From contig NC_087072.1 of the NCBI RefSeq assembly GCF_026151205.1, forward strand, positions 7,798,084-7,862,083: 64,000 bases of DNA, read 5' to 3'. The stretch comes from Bolinopsis microptera. Its lineage: Eukaryota > Ctenophora > Tentaculata > Lobata > Bolinopsidae. The position numbers and the translations under genes are program-made. Every line of letters begins with the position of its first letter. The stretch's first letter is position 1. Under the pieces are notes generated by a model. The model made no database searches and was not told the DNA's origin. It worked only from the letters and a program-made list of their open reading frames with translations. This document shows positions 33,519 through 45,020 of this stretch, in pieces.

Positions 33519-34380
33519 TTTCCTTTCTCAGTTTTCTTTTTTTGTTTTCTTTTTTCTTTTTTCTTTTTTCCTCTCCTCCCTTTTTTCCTCCCAGCTTTGA
33601 ATCTGTGATGGATGTGATGGAAGGCTTGCGTTCACTTTTATCCCTACATGGGCTCCCGGCCGTGCGTCCATGTAGGAGCTGTGGGGCCTTCCGAGTGATA
33701 GGGTTACAGTGACTGCTAGTAGAGAAAATATGAAGGTTCCACCAGTAGACATTAGTATCGAAAGCAGGGCATTGGCTCGACCTCCGAGGCGGGGTATCCG
33801 CGAGGACCCTGGTCGTAATCAGCTCTGCACTGTTTCAGTGTATCCTGATGCCTGAAATCTCGGACACTGCCTACGTACGGGGTAGACAGCCACGGATGAT
33901 TTTGTCTGTGAGCTTTTCATCACTTCCTGACATGAGCCAGACCTCAGCTGGATCCTTCCTTTTCCTTTTCCTTCACTTCCCGTTCAGTCTACCTCTTCAT
34001 CATCAGTTTGAGTTGCTTCGCCTTGCATTCGAACTTAGCCTCCACAGTTCACCACGGCACCTCTTTTGGATGCCTCCTGCCGGGCAACACTAGCTCTCAG
34101 ACACTGGCTAACTTACCGCGCACGGTTTAGTTTCTGTGTCTCTTCTGTGGCCGTGTATTCCGTTTTATGCCACCCTCTCTGCCGTTCTCGCGCTTGCGCT
34201 CACCCACTCCTCAGTGGGCTGTTCATTTGACAGAGTTACTGGCTGGCACTCCCATCATCTTCTCACTCACCATCACTGCCCAATCAAATTTATGCAATCA
34301 AAATCACTATACGCCCATAATCATATGATCAAAACACAAAGCTTTGAAATATACTTTTTTCTGTTTGAGATTTGAATAAC
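33519..34380 (+). other. LINE 3' UTR and adjoining sequence
   Basis: A T/C-rich tract follows the stop (33529-33596), then GC-richer non-coding sequence with a hairpin at about 33645-33678. No protein-like frame. The true 3' end of the element and its target duplication could not be located; it may end near the TTTGAATAACG around 34373. Confidence 0.45.
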
Positions 34381-35026
<646 letters not shown>

Positions 35027-35149
35027 CGTGCTGTACTGCGCGCGCGTACGTTACTCGACGTGCGCGCTAACTGTAGTAGATGCTGATTAATAGGAAAATA
35101 ATTTTGGCGTCTGACAATAACTACTTGGCCGTTTCGCTCCCATAAAATC

Positions 35150-35262
35150 GCCCTAGGGTATGACAGCAACTTCATACGATGTATTTTAGAACGCTGATTC
35201 CGAATAACCCCCATGAAGTTGAATAAAAATACTTCCCTAAGCGAAAGGGTTATGTAAATGAT
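35150..35262. repeat. Dispersed repeat shared with the foldback core
   Basis: The segment around 35191, ACGCTGATTCCGAATAACCC then CCATGAAG and ACTTCCCT, aligns with 13718-13765 inside the foldback core (ACGCTGATTCCGAAT then CCATGACG and GCTTCCCT). Similarity appears to extend upstream (GCCCT…GGCATGA/GGTATGA). It is a repeat family with at least two copies in the window, class unknown. Confidence 0.65.
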
Positions 35263-35269
35263 GCTATTT

Positions 35270-35521
35270 TTCGAGAAATTTAAGGGGGGTCTCTTTGAAA
35301 TTTCTCTCTAAATTGATTTTATAGTTATTTCTGATAGAGGGGAGTGATAACTATCAGTCGCTTTTGGTTCCATGGAAAAAAATTGTTCCTAGCCGAAATT
35401 ATCGCCGGTCAAAGGTCAGCGCTCATGTGTAGTTGTATTGTATCACTCCCCTCAATCAGAAACAACTATAAAATCAATTTCGAGAGAAATTTCATAAAGA
35501 CCCCCCTGCCCCCTTAATTCG
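35270..35521. mobile_element. MITE-like hairpin with about 75-bp arms
   Basis: Arms 35270-35349 and 35441-35521 are imperfect inverted repeats: GGGGGGTCTCTTTGAAATTT, GATTTTATAGTTATTTCTGA and GGGGAGTGATA at the left against their complements at the right. The spacer is about 90 bp. No target duplication could be assigned, and the adjoining repeat at 35150-35262 may belong to the same element. Non-coding. Confidence 0.65.
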
Positions 35522-35522
35522 T

Positions 35523-36814
35523 CCCTTCTTTCTGGGACTAGGAATGATTTTCTTCATGAGGGAGCCAAAATCTTAGAGTTTTTCAAATTTAGCATGCGCT
35601 TTGGCCACAGCCCGAATTTCAAAAACAGCAAAACGTTCAGTGTCAACCATGCCTTTAAAAAGTTTTAAGTTTATGGCAGGATGGCCTAAGTGAAGGCTGT
35701 ATCTTGTCCAAATTCTTTTGGCAGATGGATACGAATGGCGAGATTTTTTTAATGATTTTGCACGTGCAAAAGGCATAGCTGAGTAATTTGGCAATAGAGA
35801 TCATTTTCAAACACAGTTTCAAGAACGATTCAAATGATACGATTATTAAGGCCTGCAAGCAGCTTTTGCGAAATAAGTGTAGTTCGAAAAAGGGATGCGA
35901 CAAAAATTTCAGGAAATTTGATTCCAGAACTGAAATCTAGCGATGTGAAATGATAAATCCAGCATTTTCTCTAAGTAAAAATGACATATTTCAAGACCAA
36001 TTTTAATTAAGTAAACTTATCAATAAATTCTCACACTTGAATATGCAATAGTATTTTTATCCACCTAAAAATAAAATTGGGATTAAATTCGCTGATAAAC
36101 TAATCGCACGACTTTACTCACTTTTTAATGCTTATATCAAATATAGAAGTATTGAAAGTATTACAAGTTACATCACTTAATATGCGACTGCAAGACTTTA
36201 CGTCGCTTAGTTAAGTCAATTAGTTACCTGCCAAAGCAATCAATTAACTTACATCATCTTAGCAGAATGTCAACCCTACAACTTTATTTTAGGAGGAAAC
36301 TTTTTCTATGACTAGACAATTAACAGGTTACCCAAAGAAGTCTCCAGTGTTCGCTGGAGAAACCCTACAACAGTATTAAATATAGGTATCAAGTATTCTA
36401 GTCATCTCGAAGAATTTCATGGTCATAACTTAATATCATTGTGGATTTTAGTGAGGAATTTTAGCAACTTAGAGCACAGTTAATATTTTGATATATGTTT
36501 TTTAATCAGCTTCACACATTCAAGACAGTATTACATTTACAACCGTGTGACCTCTTGTGAAATGAAATGTTCGATACAGAGACATTCATCGATTTTCGTC
36601 TCGTAAACGTTTTCTCAATGATTCAACACTGTGTGCTTGTTAACTCTGACATTCTCAAAAAGCTGCGATGTCAATATCAATGAGGCAATACTTCTCTTAC
36701 AATATAACAAGCTGACATTATCCGATGCACGTTATCTTTGATATTGTTTGAAAATCATGACGGCCCTAATAGCTTATCATAGTAAACTTTATCATAACAG
36801 CAAGCTGTGATGCT
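35523..36814. other. Intergenic, no gene recognised
   Basis: AT-rich sequence. Two overlapping minus frames at 35573-35903 show no motif. Nothing else is supported. Confidence 0.5.
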
Positions 36815-37025
36815 AAAGGTGGGGTTATATTGAGTTATACACACGACACAACTCAATCAACAATAATTCTCCACAATCCTCCAAACTCCCTAGTCCCTAA
36901 CCTTGAGACACAAAGGTGGGGTTATATTGAGTTATACACACGACACAACTCAATCAACAATAATTCTCCACAATCCTCCAAACTCCCTAATATAACCTCC
37001 CTATATAACTCCCTAACCTTGAGAT
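36815..37025. repeat. 97-bp tandem duplication
   Basis: Copy 1 is 36815-36911 and copy 2 starts at 36912, nearly identical for about 75 bp (AAAGGTGGGGTTATATTGAG … AATCCTCCAAACTCCCT). The second copy then carries an extra TATAACCTCC/TATATAACTCCC segment before CCTAACCTTGAGA. Each unit includes inverted words TTGAGTT/AACTCAA separated by about 13 bp. Confidence 0.92.
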
Positions 37026-37725
37026 ACACTAATTAAACAATTTAACACCAAAGATTCACTAACTCCTTATCAGCATAGTACTTGCCCTGAACTTATTAAT
37101 CATTCTAGTAGCGTTCAGTTGGACATCATTATGAGTAGGGGCTAATGTCTAATGTTTCTGATCGTCGACCGCAACACATTACGATTTCAGCCTAATATTA
37201 GCCAAATCGACTGATGCATGTGCACGAAACTCTGAGCGTGCTTGGCAAATGCCTCATGCTAATGGTCATCACATGATCACGTGATGGCTGACACGCAAAT
37301 ACAAATTAATACAAGCGTCTAAAGTCAATGCTACATTCAAACATATCTATGTACAAAACTGCAAAGTTAATTCTGATATGAAAATTTCGATAAAAATTGC
37401 AGCATGTCAAAATTTTTGACAGCATTAAAATCAAACTAAAACATCTGATTAAAACGCGCAATAAGTAAAATAAGAGCTTTGGATCCCGACAGCCGAACTC
37501 ATCGATTAAACTTTCATTCTTTCAATTTTATTTCAATTTGAAACTAAATTTTCAATAAATACCCAGGAAAGATCCACCCGGCGGTGTTCTCAAAACCGTT
37601 CAGATAATTTCTAAAAATAGAACTCCTTAAGTCTGACACTACCGTACACTCCAGGACCTCCTCGCGGGAACCTGGCAGTAGATCTCTCTGAAGCGGCACT
37701 GTTTCGCGTCTGAAGTCCAACGGGC

Positions 37726-40547
37726 TCAACTTGTGGCGGGCCCCGGCTCTGTTCTCCTCCCGGCTGTTCGACACCATAGCAAACATGAAGCCCGTGTTGT
37801 TTCCGGGCCTCTCCGCAACTTGGATCGGTATTCTGCGGATTTCTGTGGCGGGTCAGGGAGAGTGGTCCTGAAACCTGCACTTGACGGGGTGTCAGATAGG
37901 GTCGAACCTGCACTGGGGACAACACGGTCACAGGGCTGGTTACCACTGTACAAACATGCGGGTATACATGCATTTAAGAATACTTTACAAACATGCGGGT
38001 ATAAATTCATAAGAACATTACATTTTTTCTCCTTTATGATACAGACAATGATCAAGATGTAACCATTATAATTGATTACGCATGCACTCCTAGCACAATG
38101 TTTATTACCATATTAAATACCCGTAAAACCACAAATTGGCCGGATGACCCGGCAGTCTGATGAATAAATTAGATTCATTAATAATACATAATACATGCCA
38201 TATTATGTGACACAAATAAGCAAAAGTCACAAAAACAAATAAACGCCACAAATTCGTTACTGAACTCGACAAATTAAATCGTTCTGCCAGAGTTCTGCGA
38301 TCGCTAAACAACACAGAAACACAGAAGTACAACACACACTGTGACACACACTGTGACACACACTGTGACACATAACATCACTTACTAGGTCCCTACAGCT
38401 GAGAGATGTCGCTTAGTGATAGCACACAGTGCTATCATGGTGCAGAATAGTGCAACTATCACAGCAGATAACACCCACAGGCTCCAGCCAAAGAGACAGT
38501 TGTTCTTGAAGAGGGGTGTGGCGTTGCAGTACACACTCGCACAACTCTCATCGTGCCACGTGAACATCCACGTGACTGATCCGCTTCCCACCATCACAAC
38601 TGTGGGAGATGTGTATTGTTGGTAAAACAGCGAGAAATTAAACAGCTGTGTCGTCTTAAGTTCGATAAATAATTTCAGAATAGCAATTTCATACGATTCC
38701 AATTCAAATTAAAAATATTATCCGATTTTCGGAAATCATTTCGTCGGATCTTTAAGTCATTAAGAGCAGACGATTTCTTAAAGCCTTAATTTGGAGGGTG
38801 TGATGGTAAAGGCACCTACTTGACGTGACCAAATGATAAAATGTAATTCTTTTAGCTCACGGTTTGTGCTGCAAAGATACAGTAAGAATTTTGCCACCTA
38901 CAACCCTAAAGTTACTGCACTAATAATGGAATAATAAGTAGCGTAGAAACCTGGTTAAATAAATTAACCACGTACAATTTTATTTATTAGGATAAAATAA
39001 TTCATTACAACTTAAATCGGGTGATTATTTGTTTAAGTAAGGTAACATTATGGTATCATACCTAGTACAATGTGGATTCTCGTGGGGAGGTGCCGAGGTG
39101 AGGCACATTTGTTTATTTTAACAGGGAGGTTCTGTTCAGCAGAACCTTCCCCTTAAAAGTAAACAAAATGTACATCACCTCCCCACGAGAATCCACATCT
39201 TTAAACAATACACATATTCCTTAAATATGTATTACATAACACTCGATATCTGCTTAAAACAGACTTCTCTTCACAGAATCATGCCATACCTTCTCACGTC
39301 TTGCATGTTTAAAGTGTACGTGGTAATATGACCCCAAATTGAAGAACTACCAATTTTAGTAAACGTCATCTCCTTATAAGTCAACTTAAAATCGAATACA
39401 AGTAGGTATATACGTACAAGCTAGTGTGATAAAGTGAGTCAGGACCAGGAAAATGTTTTTGCCGCAGATATTATCGTGGCAGCAACTGCAGATGGAGATG
39501 ATCCAGCTCAAGGTCAGGAAACCTAGGCCAACTCCGTACAGTGATATCGCTATCTGAAACGTTCAGACGGTCAAATTGTCCGGGAATTTTACGGCAATAT
39601 GATACTTCTATTTACGGACATCGGCAACTTTGGTGTACACGAGTAGAAACTCCATTTGACTAGCCAACTCGTCGGGTAAACGTACACTTGAAACACCAGG
39701 TTTCAGTCTGGATACAGGTTATAATTCGGTTTTGAAACGAAATAATTCAGACAATCTAATCACAAATTAAGCCATGATGGAATAAAATGCGAGTATTTGA
39801 GAAGACTTACAAGTCCAGCCTGCCCCCCCAACTCCACTTTGTTGTTATACAGTCGACATTTCTCAAACTTCACTGCTAAATCCTCAGCTAAAATAGAACC
39901 TGAGTGGTGGCAAGTATTAGAAAATACTTTATTGGTCTGATTGGATGCTAACTTTTGATATGATAGACGATTATCTAAGTTGCATGGCAAAGTCTCGATG
40001 ATTTGATTTTCTTATAAAACACTCAACACGTACGTCGTACAATAAGAACAGAAAATTCGGTAGTTAAAAGTTGAAATACTTGCCTGTATGGAAAGGATAG
40101 CACATTCCTACAAGACCACAAGATCCAACGGCAGTAGAGTTGCTTTTTACCTGAGTTAGCATTTACTTATAAGGTGTTCAAACTTTTGTGCGGCGAGAAT
40201 AGAAAGATAATTTAGCTTCTTGTTGAAACTCTTTGAGTCCCCAAATTCAGCTATATTTTCGGTAGACTATAAAACGTTTTAAAGATGGCTTGGTTAATTT
40301 AATTCTGGTTAAACACAACTAAAATGCCACATTAAACTTTAAAGCGTTTGTTGTAAATTAAGCATATAAAAACCTTGATCGTTTGACCGTCAACATTTTG
40401 CCTGTTAACGATGGCCTGTAGTCCAGCAGGAACAATTAGCCACTGACTCTCAATAAGGGTTATTATCTGTCCACAAAGTATCACATATACGACGAAGCAG
40501 ATGACTGATCCGATTGGATTGATACCCTTTTGCTTTTTATATGTCAT
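37726..40547 (-). CDS. LHFPL-like four-transmembrane protein, 6 exons
   Basis: Minus-strand exons: 40547-40374, 40150-40084, 39887-39811, 39553-39418, 38599-38386, 37945-37726; about 295 aa. The exon 1 start ATG (MTYKKQKG) follows an acceptor at 40559, so 5' UTR or further exons lie upstream. TM1 is PIGSVICFVVYVILCGQIIT, ending at a Trp (ESQWLIV). The first outer loop has GSCGLVGMC and CRLYN; TM2 is YGVGLGFLTLSWIISICSCC; TM3 NIFLVLTHFITLAFVMVGSG ends in W; loop 2 has ESCASVYCN; TM4 is FGWSLWVLSAVIVALFCTMI. The W, GL...C, C pattern and four TM segments match the LHFPL (tetraspan) family, whose members partner receptors or channels in membranes. Intron 2 has a GC donor (CAG|GCAAGT). The exon 1 donor (AAG|GTTTTT) is weak. 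Exon 6 could be read in other frames, so the cytoplasmic tail is tentative. Confidence 0.7.
38331..38373. repeat. 13-bp repeat at the LHFPL-like exon 5 donor
   Basis: Three tandem copies of ACACACTGTGAC-type units lie immediately downstream (in gene orientation) of the exon 5 donor CTTAC at 38381-38385. In the gene's orientation this gives GTGTGTCACAGT repeats in the start of intron 5. Confidence 0.8.
39070..39198. mobile_element. Small hairpin MITE in the LHFPL-like gene intron 4
   Basis: Perfect 23-bp inverted termini (starting ATGTGGATTCTCGTGGGG at 39070 and ending at 39198) flank an inner hairpin AGGTTCTG/CAGAACCT (39124-39152). 129 bp, non-coding. Flanking bases show no obvious target duplication, so the superfamily is undecided. 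Confidence 0.75.
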
Positions 40548-40762
40548 GTCATTGTAAGCTGAAATAATATAATAATATGTACAATTTTCATTGTACATAG
40601 CGTGTTCTAATCGTCTTTCAAAATCAGTTACAAGTCTAATGTGTATATAGTTAGAATGATAGTAAAGATCATCAGTTTTCCTTAAATAGCGTGACCCCAG
40701 CGACCCCATTATGTGGGGTTTTAAGAGGGTGAGCTAATGTTTTAAGAATAGAGCATATAGCA

Positions 40763-40796
40763 TATATAGTCCCTAACTATAGTTAGGGACTATATA
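40763..40796. repeat. Perfect 34-bp palindrome
   Basis: Self-complementary over 34 bases centred on AACTATAGTT, with TATATAGTCCC at one side and its complement at the other. A further half copy (TATATAGTCCCTAACTATAT) follows directly at 40791-40810. It lies about 200 bp upstream of exon 1 of the LHFPL-like gene, so a regulatory role is possible but unproven. Confidence 0.9.
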
Positions 40797-40810
40797 GTCC
40801 CTAACTATAT

Positions 40811-43380
40811 AGCAGCTCTGTTTTAAAGTCAACAAGGGTGTCAGATAAGACAATGTAAATTGTAAAGTGGCCATTTAATAGTTAGAATGATTGGAAAGAG
40901 CAAAAGAAATTTAAAGCGGAGTGTCAAATGATTAAATGTAATTGTAACACCAATTTCTACGATAAAGCGATGTCACCAAATGTTGATAAACGTAAATAAT
41001 GGTGGTACAATTTTATACATCAAATTTGTCCTCAAAATGATCAATGTTTATTGAACACTCTCTGACTCTCAGTTTTTTCTATGCTTCAGTAGATACGACT
41101 ATTATACCTAAAAGGGAAGGACCAGCTTGAATGAAAGAGAGATTCGAAGAAGGCAAACGCTTTGTATTGAAATATAAATTGTACCGTGTAAAAGCGAGAA
41201 GCAAAGTAGGGCAGCCTTATAGATTTAATAGCTGCAATCATTTCGTTATTTTCAAGCTATAAAAAATACTTTTATGAAACGCATTTGATGGTAACGATTA
41301 CTCCTAATGCCTACCAGTGGCATAAAAAGGGGCCCTGCGGACTCCGCTATTTGGGGGGGGGGGGGGGGTCAATGGTAACGTTACGTCACTGATATTTGCC
41401 ACTCCTTATAGCCGACATCAGGCACCATGGAAGAATCAAAAAAATATACTCTCATTATAGCTATTATCATTCCTCATTCTTCCTGCTCCCTAATACTAAC
41501 ATAAGCCACTATATATTATACAGGGTGTTCACGAAACATTGAAACGGTTTTAAAGGTCTATATAAAATTTATGAATCGATTAAAAAAGATAATGAGCACA
41601 AAATATAGCTGGTTGCGAATATAGTTGCATTTCAATCAGCAGGTTTCTATTTACAGATAAGCAAAACCTGTTGATCTGGTTGATAAAAAATCGTGTAAAA
41701 TCGTGATAATTTTATTAAATCCTTGAATTCACCTTTTTAGTGGCTACCATCAATTGTAGTTTGATTGTGGGACAATTTTGAAAAACTTAACTAAAGCACT
41801 AGCAAAATTGTGTGTTTTGCTCTAGAAATTTTTTTAGAGATTTTACTGGTGTATCCTCTTAAATTACCTAATTTGTCCGATTTTACCTTTCTACTTTAAG
41901 AGGGGAGGGGGCTGTGGGTGCAGTAGGGTGCCAACATGCAACATTACACCACTGGTGCCTTGTGCGCATGCAATGATTATTGGAAAAACATTATGATTGG
42001 TTTTGAAGTTATTAACGTTGTGCTTAGTGCATTCAATTTGGCTTTGGTTGGGATGGATATTTCTTTTTTGATGCCTAGAATACCAAGTTGAAAGGTTCAC
42101 GAAATTAGATATAAGGGATGTATCAGAGATTTAATTTAGCGACTTGCCTGAAAATCTCAAATAAGTCACATATCGTACACTAACACTGCTGATTTCCAAA
42201 ACAAATCAACCACCATATGATAGATAAACATGGCGGACCTGATTCAGAAAACTCTTAATACATAAGGTGGGCCAATAGTTAATGTGGAAACATGTATCAC
42301 TGATGGCGATAAAGCCATTTGGAACAAATTTTCAATAGCTCATGTAATTCTGGCCAGAATTGCAAATAAATCTTAACACATCAAGATAAGATTCTTAAAT
42401 GAATAATAGAAATCTCGCAGAATTCATTACCCACACACAACTCTTAAATGATAACAAATCTTTTACTACATCTACTTTTCCCATAAGAAGAATATAACAG
42501 TGAAAACGAACTTAAGACTGTTATTATGATATAATAACAGAGACAACCACAATAAAACTACTGTCATAAGAGATCAGGTCTTGTTTTTCCTCCGCCAATA
42601 TACTTTGAACATGAAGGTAAATTTTCCCAATTACATGATTAGACAAGATGATGGATTAAAATCTTCAAAGTAGCTTAATGACATCTTGATAAGACATCTG
42701 CTAAACGTGTTACCTAATTATCGTCAGTAACATATCAGCTTTGGGCATGATTATTTAAATGGAGTTGGGTTAAAAACATATAATTATAAGTGATACAATA
42801 GTTTATTTATAGCAGATTCATGATTTCAACGAAAGTTAGGACATGTACATTAAATTTTGTTGGTCTGCATTTATTATAAAAGGATTTTCATACATATTTT
42901 TTTTCTTTATTAATTATGATTAATTAAAATATACCTTATTGTGAAATTGTATCACGTCGTGACCCCCATTGTCGTTTCACTATAGTGTAGAGTTTCTACG
43001 ATACAGAAGGAGCCACGCACTCGTGCGCGGCGGATCATACAACATATGACAATAGTTAAATTGGTTAAAACAAAATACAGAATTAAATTCTATCAACAAT
43101 CAAGATAAACAAAAACAAAACATATTACTTAATTGTCAATGTAATTGAAAATGAACAGCAATATATTTGATTTACGTTGTATTGCAATATACCTAGTTTT
43201 TTGTTATTATTTGTAACGCAATGCACTATTAACTAGCTAGATCTTACATCATATATTGCTTACTATTTTTGGCATTGCTTGCCTCTCTCACGTAAAGTTT
43301 TTCCAAATGCGAGAAGCTCGAGAAAAAGCCGCGCGTTGGGATTGTCGTTAAGGCTAGGGTTAAGTTGAGGCTAGGGTTAG
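40811..43380. other. Intergenic, no gene recognised
   Basis: AT-rich sequence. A poly-G tract of about 18 bases lies at 41352-41370. Telomere-like words (GGCTAGGGTTAAG, GGCTAGGGTTAG) occur at 43351-43382. No coding frame with a motif. Confidence 0.5.
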
Positions 43381-43389
43381 TTGATCAAA

Positions 43390-43520
43390 GTAACGACACA
43401 GGATGGCCAAAGTTGAAAGTGCAAAGAAACTGCTGCTAACCGCTGCAAATAGCGCGCGCGCGACAGAAGCAGTTAGCAGCAGTTTCTTTGCACTTATTTG
43501 GCCCTTTTGTGACGGGTGTT
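43390..43520. repeat. Hairpin with 28-30-bp inner arms
   Basis: Arms AAGTGCAAAGAAACTGCTGC… (43418-43444) and their complement (43467-43496) flank a CG-alternating loop (GCGCGCGCGCGA). The outer sequence ACGACACAGGATGGCCAAA is loosely mirrored by GGCCCTTTTGTGACGGGT, suggesting a small MITE of about 130 bp whose ends are blurred. Confidence 0.7.
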
Positions 43521-45020
43521 ATTTGAAGTGGGATACTAAATATAAAATAAATTGACATGGGCTCGCTATAATGGCGCCCATGTATTAAGCTGTAACAAGC
43601 TTACCTAGCTTGCTAGTCTATTGCATGCTCCCACCGCGAGCTGATTACTCAGGACGCGCAAACACGTCAAGATAAAAACGTTTCGCGCCCTACAAAGTTC
43701 GGTAGACCTTGATTTGCAACTAAACGCTTGTAGTTTGCATTGCGCGCGCAGCTTTTGCACAGTTTAGTTCAACATCAACCATGCATATAACTATTGTTAA
43801 TATTTATACTGCATTAAATTTCTAATTTTTGACATTTGATGGGAATTTTGATGTGCAATTGCTGTTTTTTATATAAATTAGTATGACTATGCCGTTATAT
43901 AATGCAAAATATAAGTAATACGATTACTTGTATTTAAAACACATTGTAAAATGTACATCACTTTTTTTCCCGTGTTGAAGTTGATTCATTTGGTCGCTTT
44001 TATTTTTATTTTAATATGTAACAACCTTTTCCATTGTAAATTACTAATTGAAAAAACTGTTTATATATAAATTATTCATTATAACTTTGTATTTTTATCG
44101 CGCGCGTCTTTATATGTTGTAAGTTCTAGTTATTGATAATTTTTATTAAAAATCACAATGTTGCGGCAGAAATAATGATATCACAAGTAAACTTCAAATA
44201 TCCATTGCGATCACAAAGTTTTAATTCACCAAGTTATTAGGCCAAAATCATAATATATAAATGATAAAGTAAATTTATAGTTTCATTACACTTATTAAAA
44301 TTTAAAAGCACGTATCGTGCAAAATAAATGACAAATATTAGTGCCACGTACCTATTTAAGTATGAAGAAACATAAATTTTGAAATTAAGAATCTGGAATC
44401 TCATATTTTCGATATTTAGATTTGTAATTACATTCGCCAAATAATTGTGTAAATAAACACGACAAAAGTTCAAAAATGCGCGGCTCAAAACACTAAATGC
44501 TGTACATTTTTAATATTTGAATATCTCCGCAAGCGTTACGTTTCTATGGGTAATTGTAGGAACTCTAAATCTATGTTGCTTGTAGAGTTCCGTTTGTGGT
44601 TGGAATCGGATCGGTTTGTTTGTTCACAACGATTTCGCAACGGAATATGGTAGTATTAGCTAAGACTCTTACGATCATATTGTTGCCAACTTTGTCGCGC
44701 TGCCACTCCCTATTTTGCTTCACCCCTGGGATCATTCTACTGTACCATATTATTGGAATGCTGTGGAGGAAGACTTGAACTCGAAGTGTGTGGGGTGTAG
44801 GCCCGCCCTGCGTTCCCCAGGGATGCCCGATAGATAAAGATTTCTCACATTGTTCATTCGTGAACTGCAATCAAAAGGTACGTGTGCTCTTTTTGTACAA
44901 CTTTTATACTCGCATGCCATGAATATTTGTGCATAAAAAATTGTTAGAAATTCGAATTTAATCTATCTTACTTTTTACTTTCGTAATCTGTTAATTTAAT
45001 CTAACCGTCCTCACTTTCAG
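43521..45020. other. Intergenic with CG-rich patches, no gene recognised
   Basis: Contains a 21-bp word at about 43632-43652 (CCCACCGCGAGCTGATTACT plus C) whose exact complement occurs at about 55280-55300, a sign of a dispersed repeat. GCGCGC words at 43740 and 44100. The overlapping frames at 44571-44870 and 44596-44778 have no motif. Confidence 0.5.

Larger units (their letters stand above)
28737..34380 (+). mobile_element. Nearly full-length two-ORF LINE with esterase ORF1
   Basis: Two long open frames in the order ORF1 (esterase-like) then ORF2 (EN-RT) are separated by 95 bp of pyrimidine-rich DNA. A pyrimidine-rich 3' UTR with a hairpin near 33645-33678 (CCTACATGG/CCATGTAGG) follows. 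The 5' limit is uncertain: the ORF1 frame stays open upstream of its first Met back to 28737, so the copy may be 5'-truncated inside ORF1. The 3' limit is also uncertain. Neither ORF has an internal stop or frameshift, so the copy is young. Clade: CR1/L2-like (jockey superfamily) by ORF1 type and RT. It lies downstream of SLC44 in the same orientation. Confidence 0.85.
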
